Notes: generated by a model not told the origin, from the letters alone. 64,000 nt of DNA from an uncultured Burkholderiaceae bacterium (GCA_934525625.1 CAKSZL010000009.1:1-64000), one strand, 5' to 3'; positions 38,222 through 47,112 are shown, numbered from the stretch's first letter. Program-made: numbers and translations.

Positions 38222-39033
38222 AGGATGTCCTGTTGCAAAGTCGGGAAGGTGGATGCTGGCGCTTGCGCCAGAAAGTCCTCCAGGGTCTGGTTGAATGCGT
38301 CGCTGGCCTCCAGGTTGGCCATGTGCGCGGCGCCGGCGATGACGTGAAAACGGGCGCCGGGAATACGTTGGGCCAGCGCCTGCATGCCGCGCGGCGGCGC
38401 CTGGGTGTCGTGCTCGCCGGCCAGCAACAGCACGGGGGCGCGAATGTCGGCGGCTTGCGCCTTGCGGTCGAAGCGGGTCAGCAGATGCAAGTACTCGACG
38501 TAGCGGCCGCGCTGGATGCGGGAGGCGGAAAGCTCGGCCAGATGCCGCAGGCTGGGCGGCGTCGTGGGCGACATGAAATTCGCCAACAGCGTGGGCGCGG
38601 CGGCGGCAAAGCTTTCGTATTGCTCCAGCGGCTCGATGCGCTGGCGGATGAAGCCTTGCGTCCATTGCGGGTCTTTGGCGCCGAAGGCTGCGCTGGTCGC
38701 GGACAGTGTCAGGGACTGAACCCGCTGGGGATGACGGTGGTAGAACTCCTGCGCCACCATGCCGCCTATGGAGTGGCCCAGGATATGGGCGCGCGGGATC
38801 TCCAAAACATCCAGCATGGCGGCCAGCGCATCGGCCAGGGCCGGCCAGCCCAGTTCCGCCAGCGGGGGCGAATTGCCGTAGCCGGGCGCCGTCCAGGCGA
38901 CGACCTGGCGTTGGGCGCTCAATGCATACAGCTGGGGCAGCCAGGCGTCGGCGGTGGAGCCCATGCCGTGCAGCAGCACCAGCGGAACGCCGCCGCGCCC
39001 ACTGCTCAGCCAGCTAGGAATAGGGCCGGGCAT
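38218..39033 (-). CDS. Alpha/beta hydrolase, NicD-like
   Basis: 271 residues. The nucleophile elbow is GHSIGG with S88; the acid lies in GEHDTQAP and the histidine in AGAAHMANLE. The oxyanion segment LLHGMGSTAD is near residue 21. Next to a NicX-like dioxygenase it may play the role of N-formylmaleamate deformylase (NicD), which removes formate from the ring-cleaved product; other C-C or ester hydrolases share this fold. Start and stop overlap both neighbours, which argues for translational coupling. Confidence 0.78.
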   Translation of the reverse strand: MPGPIPSWLSSGRGGVPLVLLHGMGSTADAWLPQLYALSAQRQVVAWTAPGYGNSPPLAELGWPALADALAAMLDVLEIPRAHILGHSIGGMVAQEFYHRHPQRVQSLTLSATSAAFGAKDPQWTQGFIRQRIEPLEQYESFAAAAPTLLANFMSPTTPPSLRHLAELSASRIQRGRYVEYLHLLTRFDRKAQAADIRAPVLLLAGEHDTQAPPRGMQALAQRIPGARFHVIAGAAHMANLEASDAFNQTLEDFLAQAPASTFPTLQQDIL

Positions 39034-40067
39034 CAGAACACCTCGCACAGCATGCCGTCCTTGACCACCGTCAGGTCGTCGACGGCGATGGTGCAGCGGC
39101 GCATGGGCAAGTCGAAATGCCCCAGCGTATGGCGTCCGGCCACGTCGTTGGCGCCGGTGCTGTACAGGAAGTTGCCGGCAAAGGCGCGCAACTCGGTGCC
39201 GTTGGTGTCCGCTTTGTCGAACATCTGCAAGGCGTCCCAGCGGGCGGCCGGATTCATGCCCCAGCCCACGTGGCTGACGGCGTAGGCGTCGCGGTCGTTC
39301 CAGGCCGCCATGTAGCTGCGCATCAGCTCGGCGTCCAGGCCAGGGCCGTTGATGTCCACGACGTAGTCGTCCTCAATGCGCAGCGTAACGGGGCTTTCGA
39401 GATAGCGCTTGAAAGTCAGGTTGGCGTCGCCGACGTCCATGACCAGCGTGCCGTTGACGCTATGGGCGGCCGGAAAGGCCAGGCAGATGCCGCCCGGCCA
39501 ATGCTGCACCAGCCCCGGCCGGTCGGCGCCGCCCCAGACGCCGCCGACCTTGGCGTGCTCCAGCGCAATGCGCAGGTCGGTGCCCGCGGCCGAGGTCACG
39601 TGCATCTGGCGGCCTTTGGCCAGGATGCGCACGGCGTTCTTCACCGGCGATTTCAAATCCTGGCTGGTGGTCAGGCGTTCCAGAATCTCCGGGTGTTCGT
39701 TGCTGATCATGATGACGCGCGCGCCCGATTGCAGCAGTTGGGGAAGTTCGGGCGAATGCAGCAAGCCTTCGACGGTCAGGTCCACGATCAGGCCTTCGCC
39801 GGACAAAGCCCGCATGACGGGCGGCATATGCTGGATGACGTGCGAGGCGCCGGTGGAGCGCACCGGCACCGGTGTGGTGACAGGCAGAGACGGAACGTTG
39901 ATGCGCACCGGTATGGCGCCCATGCGCGCCAAGGCCAGTTCGGCCAGCGCGACGTTGATCGAGCGGCTATCGGTTTCCGTCAGGATGCGCACGGCTTCGC
40001 CGGACGTCACCTTGCACGCCTGGAAAATCGTTTCGAACGTGCGTATCCATCTTTCCTGTATGTGCAT
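39033..40067 (-). CDS. NicX-like extradiol dioxygenase (2,5-dihydroxypyridine type)
   Basis: 344 residues, resembling NicX (2,5-dihydroxypyridine 5,6-dioxygenase) of Pseudomonas putida, a family distantly related to M29 aminopeptidases. Recognisable blocks: VQHWPGG (H189), SHVGWGMNP (H266), GNFLYSTGAND and GHFDLPMRRC (H317, D319). The spacing of H266, H317 and D319 agrees, as I recall it, with the iron-binding His-His-Asp triad proposed for NicX. It would open a dihydroxylated pyridine ring or similar. It is the first gene of the leftward run. ATG at 40067 is preferred over the GTG six codons upstream. Confidence 0.78.
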   Translation of the reverse strand: MHIQERWIRTFETIFQACKVTSGEAVRILTETDSRSINVALAELALARMGAIPVRINVPSLPVTTPVPVRSTGASHVIQHMPPVMRALSGEGLIVDLTVEGLLHSPELPQLLQSGARVIMISNEHPEILERLTTSQDLKSPVKNAVRILAKGRQMHVTSAAGTDLRIALEHAKVGGVWGGADRPGLVQHWPGGICLAFPAAHSVNGTLVMDVGDANLTFKRYLESPVTLRIEDDYVVDINGPGLDAELMRSYMAAWNDRDAYAVSHVGWGMNPAARWDALQMFDKADTNGTELRAFAGNFLYSTGANDVAGRHTLGHFDLPMRRCTIAVDDLTVVKDGMLCEVF

Positions 40068-40373
40068 CGTGCGGCCCCTGAGCACCGGCGCTTTTCATGC
40101 CGGTCGTAATTAATAAACCAATGAGTCGAATAATAGATTTTATTGAACCCGCTGGTCAATTAATTTCGAATGAGTGTTGCGTAGGGGTTTTCCCAGGTAT
40201 AAATGCTGTGGTTACAGTAAGATATAACTGTTGGAAGGAGACGGCTTCTATTTTTAATAGACTTATCAGTCTATTAATTTAGGTGTGGCATGGCGGCGGG
40301 TGAGTCGGCGGGCGGGGCGCCGCGGCTGTGAACCCATACGTGATTGGTACGGTTCGTGGATGACCGCCGGCGC
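40068..40373. other. AT-rich intergenic region between NicX-like and LysR genes
   Basis: 306 bases, clearly lower in GC than the neighbours (40090-40280). It should hold the promoter of the leftward catabolic run and the end of the lysR transcript. A perfect 10-bp inverted repeat lies at 40254-40277 (next entry). A 61-codon open frame (40097-40282) crosses it but has no ribosome binding site and is not called. Confidence 0.5.
40254..40277. promoter_or_regulatory. Perfect 10-bp inverted repeat, operator or terminator candidate
   Basis: TTAATAGACT, loop TATC, AGTCTATTAA. The arms are AT-rich and exact. It sits about 97 bases after the end of lysR and 187 before the NicX-like start. The T-rich left flank would give a U-tract after the hairpin for the leftward lysR transcript, so termination is likely; a binding site for a regulator of the catabolic run is the alternative. 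Confidence 0.5.
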
Positions 40374-41279
40374 TCAGTCGTCCAGAAACAGCGAGGCGAT
40401 CAGGTTGCGCATCCAGATATGGCCGGGATCCTTCTGCATGCGTTCATGCCAGTGTAGCCGCACCTGGTAGCCAGGCATGGCCACGGGCAGCGGCAAGACG
40501 CGTGCGTGGGATTGTTCGCCAAGTATGCGGGCGGCGCGGCTGGGCAGGGTGGCCACCAGGTCGGTGCTGCCGATGACGGTGGCCAGCCCGAGAAAGTTCG
40601 GGATCTGCACGCCGATTTTGCGGATGATGCCTTGCTGGCGCAGCTTGTTTTCGATGATGAGGTGGGCGGTGCCCGAAGTCTTGACGATGACGTGCTGTTC
40701 GTCGTGGTAGGCGTCCACCGTCAGCGTGCCGGAAATGCGCGGATGCCCTTGGCGTACCAGGCACGAAAAGCTTTCTTCGAAAATGGAACGCTGGATGAAG
40801 CGGCCTTCCATGTCGGGCAGGAAACCCATGGCGATGTCCAGCGAGCCATGCTGCAGCTGGTTGACGGTGGTTTCGTCTATGGTGCTGATGTCGATGTTCA
40901 CGAAGGGCGCGGCGGTGCGCACGGTGTTCAGCAGTTTGGGCAGCACGACGATCTGGCCGACGTCGGTCATGGCGATGCGAAAGATACGCAGCTCCCGCTC
41001 GGGGTCGAAGGTGGGGCGGTAGGCCAGCGTGGCTTCCAGCGAGGCGATGGCGTTCAAGGCCAACTGCGACAACTGGTCGGCGGCGGGCGTGGGCATCATT
41101 TCGCCGCCTATGCGCACGAACAGCGGATCGCCGAAATGCTGCCTGAGCTTGCCCAGCGCAAGGCTGACGGCGGGCTGCGTCAGGCCGAGCTGATCGGCCA
41201 CGCGCGACAGATTGCGATGACGGTAGATCAGCTCGAATAGCTGAAGCAGGCGCAAGTCGACGTTATCCAGTCTTGCCAT
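40374..41279 (-). CDS. LysR-family regulator, NahR/NagR-like
   Basis: 301 residues. The winged helix-turn-helix covers residues about 6-65 (DLRLLQLFELIYRHRNLSRV, LTQPAVSLALGKLR, GDPLFVR). The effector domain follows, with FRIAMTDVGQIVVLPKLL, a phrase typical of NahR/NagR, which respond to salicylate-like aromatics. It is divergent from the gentisate-pathway operon and likely activates it with a hydroxybenzoate effector. It may also act on the NicX-like run behind it. The 89-base shared promoter region is very AT-rich. Confidence 0.88.
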   Translation of the reverse strand: MARLDNVDLRLLQLFELIYRHRNLSRVADQLGLTQPAVSLALGKLRQHFGDPLFVRIGGEMMPTPAADQLSQLALNAIASLEATLAYRPTFDPERELRIFRIAMTDVGQIVVLPKLLNTVRTAAPFVNIDISTIDETTVNQLQHGSLDIAMGFLPDMEGRFIQRSIFEESFSCLVRQGHPRISGTLTVDAYHDEQHVIVKTSGTAHLIIENKLRQQGIIRKIGVQIPNFLGLATVIGSTDLVATLPSRAARILGEQSHARVLPLPVAMPGYQVRLHWHERMQKDPGHIWMRNLIASLFLDD

Positions 41280-41368
41280 TAGTTATATTTATGATTTCAA
41301 TAATTTCCATTATATAGACTTAGATTGCTGGCCGCCTGACAATGCAGTCGTCACAGGAGGCGCAAGCA
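41280..41368. promoter_or_regulatory. Divergent LysR/gentisate promoter region
   Basis: 89 bases, AT-rich, between the LysR start and the hydroxylase start. It includes runs such as TTATATTTATGATTTC and CCATTATATAGAC, giving T-N11-A type half-sites, but I could not pick one LysR box. The strong ribosome-binding site AGGAGG at 41355-41360 decides the hydroxylase start at 41369 over the earlier ATG at 41342. Confidence 0.5.
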
Positions 41369-42559
41369 ATGAATTCAAGTATTTCCGGGCAAGAGTCGCC
41401 AATCATCGTTGCCGGCGGCGGCATCGGCGGCTGCGCCCTGGCGTTGATGCTGGCCCGGCAGGGGCGGCAGGTGCTGCTGCTGGAGCAGGCCGAAGAGTTC
41501 AAGGAAATCGGCGCCGGCATACAGTTGGGGCCGAACGCGTTTCGCGTGTTCGACATTCTGGGCATCAGCGCAGCCATCGAGCAGACGGTCGTCTACCCCG
41601 AGCACCTGGTCATGATGGATGGCATGACGGGCGAGACCGTGACCAGCATGAAGATGGGCCAGCCGTTCATCTCCCGCTTCGGCAAACCCTATGGCGTCAT
41701 TTATCGCGCCGACTTGCATGCCGCTCTGGTGCGGGCTTGCCGTGAACAAGCCAACATCGTCATGCATACGCGCTGCCGCGTGACCGGCTTTGAAGACCAT
41801 GGCGACCGCGTCGTGCTGCGCACCGAGGACGGCGCCGAATTCACCGGCGCGGCGCTGGTGGGTTGCGACGGCCTGTGGTCCAAGGTGCGCGGCCAGCTGC
41901 TGGGCGACGGTGCGCCGCGCGTGTCGGGCCACATCGCGTATCGCGCGGTGCTGCCCATCGAGCAAGTGCCGGAGCACCTGCGCCGCAACGACATGGTGCT
42001 GTGGGCGGGCGCCAAGAACCATCTGGTGCAGTATCCGCTGCGCGGGGGCCAGCTTTACAACCTCGTCGCCGTGTTTCACAGCGATAAATACGTCGAGGGC
42101 TGGGACGCCAAGGCCGACAGCGCGGAGCTGTTCAAGCGCTTCGCCGGCAACTGCGAGCAGGTTCGGCACTTGCTTGCACTGATAGAAACCTGGCGCATGT
42201 GGGTGCTATGCGACCGCGAACCGGTACGGGAGTGGTCGAAAGGGCGTGTCACGCTGCTGGGCGATGCCGCCCACCCCATGCTGCAGTACATGGCGCAAGG
42301 GGCGGCCATGGCCATGGAAGACGCGGTCTGCCTGGCGCGCGAGCTTTCCGAAGGCGGCGGCGTGCAGGAAGCGCTGCTGCGTTACCAGGAGCACCGCTAT
42401 CTGCGCACCGGCCGCGTGCAGCTGACCGCGCGCATGTACGGCGAGGCCTATCACGCCAGCGGCGTGGCGCGCGAGCTGCGCAACCAGATGCTGGCGCCGC
42501 GCACGGACGAGCAAGGCTACGAAAGCCTGTCCTGGCTGTACGACTACGACGATTTCTGA
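41369..42559 (+). CDS. FAD monooxygenase, 3-hydroxybenzoate 6-hydroxylase-like
   Basis: 396 residues, single-component flavoprotein hydroxylase. The dinucleotide-binding motif is AGGGIGG (15-21), VGCDGLWSKVRG is the DG region, and LLGDAAHPMLQYMAQGAAMA near residue 297 binds the FAD ribityl. The protein resembles NagX/MhbM enzymes, which turn 3-hydroxybenzoate into gentisate with NADH and O2. The two following genes encode gentisate-pathway enzymes, supporting this substrate. The start is decided by AGGAGG eight bases upstream. Confidence 0.87.
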   Translation: MNSSISGQESPIIVAGGGIGGCALALMLARQGRQVLLLEQAEEFKEIGAGIQLGPNAFRVFDILGISAAIEQTVVYPEHLVMMDGMTGETVTSMKMGQPFISRFGKPYGVIYRADLHAALVRACREQANIVMHTRCRVTGFEDHGDRVVLRTEDGAEFTGAALVGCDGLWSKVRGQLLGDGAPRVSGHIAYRAVLPIEQVPEHLRRNDMVLWAGAKNHLVQYPLRGGQLYNLVAVFHSDKYVEGWDAKADSAELFKRFAGNCEQVRHLLALIETWRMWVLCDREPVREWSKGRVTLLGDAAHPMLQYMAQGAAMAMEDAVCLARELSEGGGVQEALLRYQEHRYLRTGRVQLTARMYGEAYHASGVARELRNQMLAPRTDEQGYESLSWLYDYDDF

Positions 42560-42573
42560 TTACTGGAGTTCGC

Positions 42574-43428
42574 ATGAAAATCTGCCGTTTCAATTCGGGG
42601 CGCCTGGGCGTGGTGCAAGGCGAATCGGTGCTGGACGTGACCGAGGCCTTGTCGGCGATTCCCGCCGCGCATTACCCGTATCCGCTGGGCGACCAACTGA
42701 TCGCCAACCTGCCTGCCGTGAAGGCCCGCATCGAGGCGCTGCTGCCGGATGCGCCGCGCCAGGCGCTGTCCGGCGTGGCGCTGCAACTGCCCCTGGCCAA
42801 TCCGGGCAAGATCATCGCGGCGCCGGTCAATTACCAGAAGCACTTGAAGGAAGTGCTGGACGACCCGAATTTGCATCACGACAACCAGATCAACCACATC
42901 GAACGCGCCGGCTTGTTCCTGAAAGCGGCCAGCTCCCTGGCCGATCCCGCGCAGGGCATATGCTTGACCCTGCCGGAGCGCCGTACCGACCACGAGGTGG
43001 AGCTGGTCGCCGTCATCGGCAAGGAAGCGCGCGATGTCGGCACGGCGCAGGCGCTGGACTACGTGGCCGGCTACTGCGTGGGCTTGGACATCACCATACG
43101 CGGCCCGGAAGAGCGCAGCCTGCGCAAGTCGCCGGACAGCTACACCATGCTGGGCCCGTGGCTGACGACGGCCGATGAGCTGCCCGACCCGAGCGACCTG
43201 GATCTTGCCCTGACCGTGGACGGAGAGCCCAGGCAGTCTTCCAACACCTCGCAGTTGATTCTGGGCGTGGCCGAACTGATCGCCTTCGCGTCGCGTTTCT
43301 ATACCTTGCAGCCCGGCGACGTGATCTTCACCGGCACGCCCGAGGGCGTCGGGCCGATAAAGGCCGGGCAGCGCATCCACACATGGATAGAGAACTTGGG
43401 CGAGCTCAAGGTGGACGTCCATGGATAG
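42574..43428 (+). CDS. FAH-family hydrolase, fumarylpyruvate hydrolase candidate
   Basis: 284 residues. Fumarylacetoacetate-hydrolase fold: IIAAPVNYQKHLKEV, then LPERRTDHEVELVAVIGKEA carrying metal-binding acidic residues, and VIFTGTPEGVGPI. In gentisate degradation this would split fumarylpyruvate (or maleylpyruvate directly) into pyruvate and fumarate or maleate. It begins 14 bases after the hydroxylase with GGAG upstream, and its last 8 bases overlap the dioxygenase start. No maleylpyruvate isomerase gene is nearby. Confidence 0.87.
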   Translation: MKICRFNSGRLGVVQGESVLDVTEALSAIPAAHYPYPLGDQLIANLPAVKARIEALLPDAPRQALSGVALQLPLANPGKIIAAPVNYQKHLKEVLDDPNLHHDNQINHIERAGLFLKAASSLADPAQGICLTLPERRTDHEVELVAVIGKEARDVGTAQALDYVAGYCVGLDITIRGPEERSLRKSPDSYTMLGPWLTTADELPDPSDLDLALTVDGEPRQSSNTSQLILGVAELIAFASRFYTLQPGDVIFTGTPEGVGPIKAGQRIHTWIENLGELKVDVHG

Positions 43429-44470
43429 CCGGCATACCCGCGAGCCGCCGGCCGGCCTGGCAGAGCGCCGGCAGCGGTTCTATGACGAGATAGATACCCA
43501 TGCGATGGCGCCGCTGTGGGAAGTGCTGGCAAGGCTGGTGCCGCGCGAGCCCGTCACGCCGTGCCGGCCTTGCCATTGGTCTTGGCCGCTGGTGCGCGAA
43601 CGCCTGCTGCAGGCGGGCGAGCTGATTACCGCCGAAGAAGCCGAGCGCCGCGTGCTGGTGCTGGAGAACCCCGGCATGCGCGGCCAGTCCTGTGTGACGC
43701 ACTCCTTGTATGCCGGCGTGCAGATGATTCTGCCCGGCGAGGTGGCGCCCGACCACCGCCATACCGCCACGGCCATCCGGCTGATCATGGAAGGCAAGGG
43801 CGGGTTCACGACGGTTGACGGCGAGCGCGCCGGCATGGAGCGCGGCGACTTCATCATCACGCCTTCGTGGGCCTGGCACGGCCACGGCAACGAAGGCGCG
43901 GAACCCATGTTCTGGCTGGACGGCCTGGACGTGCCGCTGGTGCGCCTGCTGGACGCCAGCTTTTCCGACCCGCACCGCGACGCGCCCGCCGCCAGCCGCG
44001 GCCCCGAAGTCTCGCCGCTGCGATTCAGCGGCCATTTGCTGCCCATCGATTACGAGCCGGGCGGAAGCAATCCGGTTTTCCGCTACCCCTACGAACGCAC
44101 GCGCGAGATTCTGCGGCAGCTGTCCACGGCGCAGCCCTTGGACGCCGCGCACGGCATCAAGCTGCGCTACGCCCATCCAGGCACGGGTGGCTGGGCCACG
44201 GCAACGATGGGGGCCGCCGTCCAGTGGATGCCGGCCGGCTTCGAATCGGCGGCATACCGCAGCACCGATGCCACCGTGTTTTGCGTCATTGAAGGCGAAG
44301 GCCACAGCATGGTGGGCGATATCCGCTTCGACTGGCGCCCGAACGACGTGTTCGTCGTGCCTTCGTGGGTGCCGGTGTCGCATTGCGTCGCCAGAGAATC
44401 CGTGCTGTTCAGCATGTCCGACAGGCCCGCCCAGGAAGCATTGGGCCTGTGGAGGGAGTCCCGGAGCTGA
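43421..44470 (+). CDS. Gentisate 1,2-dioxygenase
   Basis: 349 residues, bicupin Fe(II) dioxygenase that opens gentisate between C1 and C2 to give maleylpyruvate. The first cupin has the metal ligands in APDHRHTATAIR (H112, H114) and SWAWHGHGNEG (H153/H155). The second cupin (FCVIEGEGHSMVG, WVPVSHCV) is more degenerate. Length and the motif order match NagI/GtdA-type enzymes. It overlaps the FAH hydrolase gene, so the proteins are produced together. Confidence 0.92.
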   Translation: MDSRHTREPPAGLAERRQRFYDEIDTHAMAPLWEVLARLVPREPVTPCRPCHWSWPLVRERLLQAGELITAEEAERRVLVLENPGMRGQSCVTHSLYAGVQMILPGEVAPDHRHTATAIRLIMEGKGGFTTVDGERAGMERGDFIITPSWAWHGHGNEGAEPMFWLDGLDVPLVRLLDASFSDPHRDAPAASRGPEVSPLRFSGHLLPIDYEPGGSNPVFRYPYERTREILRQLSTAQPLDAAHGIKLRYAHPGTGGWATATMGAAVQWMPAGFESAAYRSTDATVFCVIEGEGHSMVGDIRFDWRPNDVFVVPSWVPVSHCVARESVLFSMSDRPAQEALGLWRESRS

Positions 44471-44507
44471 TTTTTTACTAGAACGATATCGATAAACAGG
44501 AGACGAA

Positions 44508-45683
44508 ATGAGACTGAACAAACTATGGGCGGCCGCGCTGCTGCTGGCTTCGCCGCTGGCCTTGGCCCAAGCGCCGCAGGAATTCAAGGTGGGCGTGGTG
44601 GCGTCGATGAGCGGGGTGTACGGCGTCGGCGGCAAGCAGTTGCAGAACGGCATCAATGCTTTTCTGAAGCTGAACGGCGACGAGGTGGCGGGCCGCAAGG
44701 TGAGGGTGATCTATCGCGATACGGCAGGCCCCAACCCGGAGGTGGCCAAGCGCGTGGCCCAGGAACTGCTGACGCGTGACAAGGTGGACGTGTTGGCCGG
44801 CTTCGATTTTACGCCGACCGCGCTGGCGGTGGCGCCGTTGGTGACGCAAGCCAAAAAGCCGCTGATCGTGATGAACGCCGCTACCTCCATCATCACCGAG
44901 CGTTCGCCTTTCATCGTGCGAACCTCGTTCACCTCGGCGCAAACCTCGTATCCCATGGGCCAATGGGCGGCGCGTAACGGCCTCAAGAACGTCTACGTCA
45001 CCGTGGCGGATTTCGCCCCGGGGCATGAAGCCGCCACCTGGTTCAAGAAAGCCTTCACGGAAGCGGGCGGCAACATCGTCGGCGAAGTCGCGCTGCCCAT
45101 CGTGAACTCGGATTACGGGCCTTTCCTGCAGCGTGTGCGCGACACGAAGCCCGATGCCGTATTCGCCTTCCTGCCGGTGGGCGAGCCGGTCATTCTTTAC
45201 TACAAGGCATGGGCCGAGAAGGGCCTGGACAAGGCGGGCATCAAGCTGATCGCTCCCGAAGGCTGGGTGGACCCGGACGTACTACGCATCGCGGGTGAAG
45301 CTTCGGCGGGAGCGATATCGACGGGATTCTATACGCCGTCCAATACCACGCGGCAGAATCAGGACTTCCTGAAAGCCTATGCCGAGGTAGCGGGCGAGAA
45401 GATGGACGCTAATTATCTGGCGGTGGGCGCGTATGACGGCATGGCTTTGATTTTTGATGCCTTGAAGAAAACCAGCGGCGACGCCGATGGCGAAAAACTG
45501 TTCCAGGCCATGAAAGGCGCTTCGCTGCCCAGCCCGCGCGGCGTCATGGCCATAGACCCTGAAACCCGCGACGTCATCAACACCGTCTACGTGCGCAAGG
45601 TCGATATGGTGGACGGCGTGCCGGTCGCCATGGATTTCGACCAGATCGAAGCGGTCAAAGACATGGGCAAGGGAGCGCACTGA
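44508..45683 (+). CDS. Liv-type ABC substrate-binding protein of the gentisate operon
   Basis: 391 residues. Signal peptide MRLNKLWAAALLLASPLALA (cut after ALA). The mature part is a type I periplasmic binding protein (FKVGVVASMSGVYGVGGKQL; LAGFDFTPTALAVAPL). It starts 37 bases after the dioxygenase with CAGGAGAC upstream, so it likely binds hydroxybenzoate-like aromatics for uptake. No ABC permease or ATPase is encoded nearby. It is less similar to the two other binding proteins in this window than they are to each other. Confidence 0.88.
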   Translation: MRLNKLWAAALLLASPLALAQAPQEFKVGVVASMSGVYGVGGKQLQNGINAFLKLNGDEVAGRKVRVIYRDTAGPNPEVAKRVAQELLTRDKVDVLAGFDFTPTALAVAPLVTQAKKPLIVMNAATSIITERSPFIVRTSFTSAQTSYPMGQWAARNGLKNVYVTVADFAPGHEAATWFKKAFTEAGGNIVGEVALPIVNSDYGPFLQRVRDTKPDAVFAFLPVGEPVILYYKAWAEKGLDKAGIKLIAPEGWVDPDVLRIAGEASAGAISTGFYTPSNTTRQNQDFLKAYAEVAGEKMDANYLAVGAYDGMALIFDALKKTSGDADGEKLFQAMKGASLPSPRGVMAIDPETRDVINTVYVRKVDMVDGVPVAMDFDQIEAVKDMGKGAH

Positions 45684-45820
45684 TAGCGTCGGGCTAGGCG
45701 CCGTGTTTGTGCGGGCCTGTGTATCGCCGGTGGCCTTGCTGGACGAAAACCGAGGGGGCAGGACGCCGCAGCCCTGGTTTGGATAGAATGGCGGCTTGTT
45801 TGCGCCCCTGGAAGTCTCCG

Positions 45821-46765
45821 ATGCTGCATGTCCTGACCCTCACTGCCCCCATCTACCTGCTGATCGCCGTCGGCTACTTTGCCGTGCGCTTCGGCGTGCT
45901 GCAGAAGACCGATACGCGGGTATTCGGGCGGTTCGTCTTCCTGTTCGGCATGCCGGCCCTGCTGTTTCACGCCCTGACCCAGCGCCACGCCGAGGCCGAT
46001 ATCGAATGGGTATACATGGCGGTCTACGGGCTGGGCAGCGCCCTGACCATGATAGGGATCATCGTTTATGCGCTGAAGGTGCGCGGGGCCAGCATCCAGT
46101 TGGCGTCGGTGCAGGGCATGGCGTCGGCGGCGTCGAACACGGCGTTCATCGGCTTTCCCATTCTGCAGCAATTGCTGGGCCCGACGGCGGGCATGGCGCT
46201 GGCCATGTGCTTCATCATCGAGAACCTGTTCATCATGCCTTGCGCCTTGGCGTATGCCGACAGCGCGGGCGGGTCGGGCAAGCTGCAGGCGCTGTGGCGC
46301 TCGCTGAAATCCATGGTGCGCAATCCCTTGCTGTGGGGCCTGGTGATGGGCCTGGTGTTCCGCGTTATGGATTGGCACTTGCCGGCCGTGCCGGCGAAAG
46401 CCATAGAGATGGTGTCGGTGGTGGCCAGCCCGCTGGCCTTGTTCGTCGTGGGCGGCAGCCTGGTCGGGCTCCGGCTGGGAGACCGGATACGCGACGTCGT
46501 TACCGTGGCGGGCGCCAAGCTGCTGCTGCACCCCTTGCTGGTGGGCGCGCTGATGCTGATTCTGCCGGCCATGGACCCCAAGCTCAGCGTTGCGGCCCTG
46601 GTGAATGCCTCCATGCCCATGGCCGTCATCGTGACGGTGCTGGCGCAACGCTACGAACACGAGGAGTTCTCGGCGGCGGCTTTGCTGGTGGCGACTTTAT
46701 GTTCGTTCGTAACCATCAACCTGTTGCTGATGGCGGTGTCGCCCATGCTGCCCGCTGGCCAGTAG
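45821..46765 (+). CDS. AEC-family (auxin efflux carrier-like) transporter
   Basis: 314 residues with about ten hydrophobic segments and the family split into two halves of five. Motifs: LTLTAPIYLLIAVGYFAVR at the start, GMASAASNTAFIGFPILQQL in the middle (a helix-breaking Asn/Pro region), and NASMPMAVIVTVLAQRY near the end. Members such as MdcF move carboxylates. It could serve export or uptake of an organic acid linked to the upstream catabolic operon, but 137 bases separate them and a TAGAAT box at 45784 may be its own -10. The upstream ATG at 45788 is a possible alternative start. Confidence 0.85.
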   Translation: MLHVLTLTAPIYLLIAVGYFAVRFGVLQKTDTRVFGRFVFLFGMPALLFHALTQRHAEADIEWVYMAVYGLGSALTMIGIIVYALKVRGASIQLASVQGMASAASNTAFIGFPILQQLLGPTAGMALAMCFIIENLFIMPCALAYADSAGGSGKLQALWRSLKSMVRNPLLWGLVMGLVFRVMDWHLPAVPAKAIEMVSVVASPLALFVVGGSLVGLRLGDRIRDVVTVAGAKLLLHPLLVGALMLILPAMDPKLSVAALVNASMPMAVIVTVLAQRYEHEEFSAAALLVATLCSFVTINLLLMAVSPMLPAGQ

Positions 46766-46788
46766 CCGGCGGGCGGCCATGCGGGCGT

Positions 46789-47007
46789 TCAGGCGCGCGA
46801 ATGCGAGTCGCGCTGCGTCAGTTGTGTGAGCAGGTAGATGGCGGCGCCGATGGCGAGCAAATGCCATGAGGCGGTGACCAGCGCGGCGATGCCCAGCACG
46901 ATGCCCGCCAGGGAGCCTATGAGCAGGGCTTTATTGCGCGGGCCCGTCAGGGCGCCGATGGAGATGCCGATGAGAATGGCGGCCAGCGTAAGCGTCACGT
47001 AGTACAT
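46789..47007 (-). CDS. Small membrane protein of unknown function
   Basis: 72 residues, nearly all hydrophobic: two or three segments (YVTLTLAAILIGISIGALTG, KALLIGSLAGIVLGIAALVT, LLAIGAAIYLLTQLTQ) with a short basic tail. An AAAGGGGGAAAAC ribosome-binding region precedes the ATG and supports translation. It is convergent with the AEC transporter and codirectional with selU, 105 bases away. I do not recognise the family. Confidence 0.65.
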   Translation of the reverse strand: MYYVTLTLAAILIGISIGALTGPRNKALLIGSLAGIVLGIAALVTASWHLLAIGAAIYLLTQLTQRDSHSRA

Positions 47008-47112
47008 GTTTTCCCCCTTTGTTTTTCAGATTCATGGCGGCTTTGCGGGCCGGCCAGCGGCCCGTAGAGGCGGATTGATTCTAGCAGTTATTCCCTGGGC
47101 GGGCGCCAGGCT

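Noticed and set aside
40097..40282. Small 61-codon gene in the AT-rich gap
   Set aside because: No ribosome-binding site, no family resemblance, and it covers the inverted repeat and promoter region.
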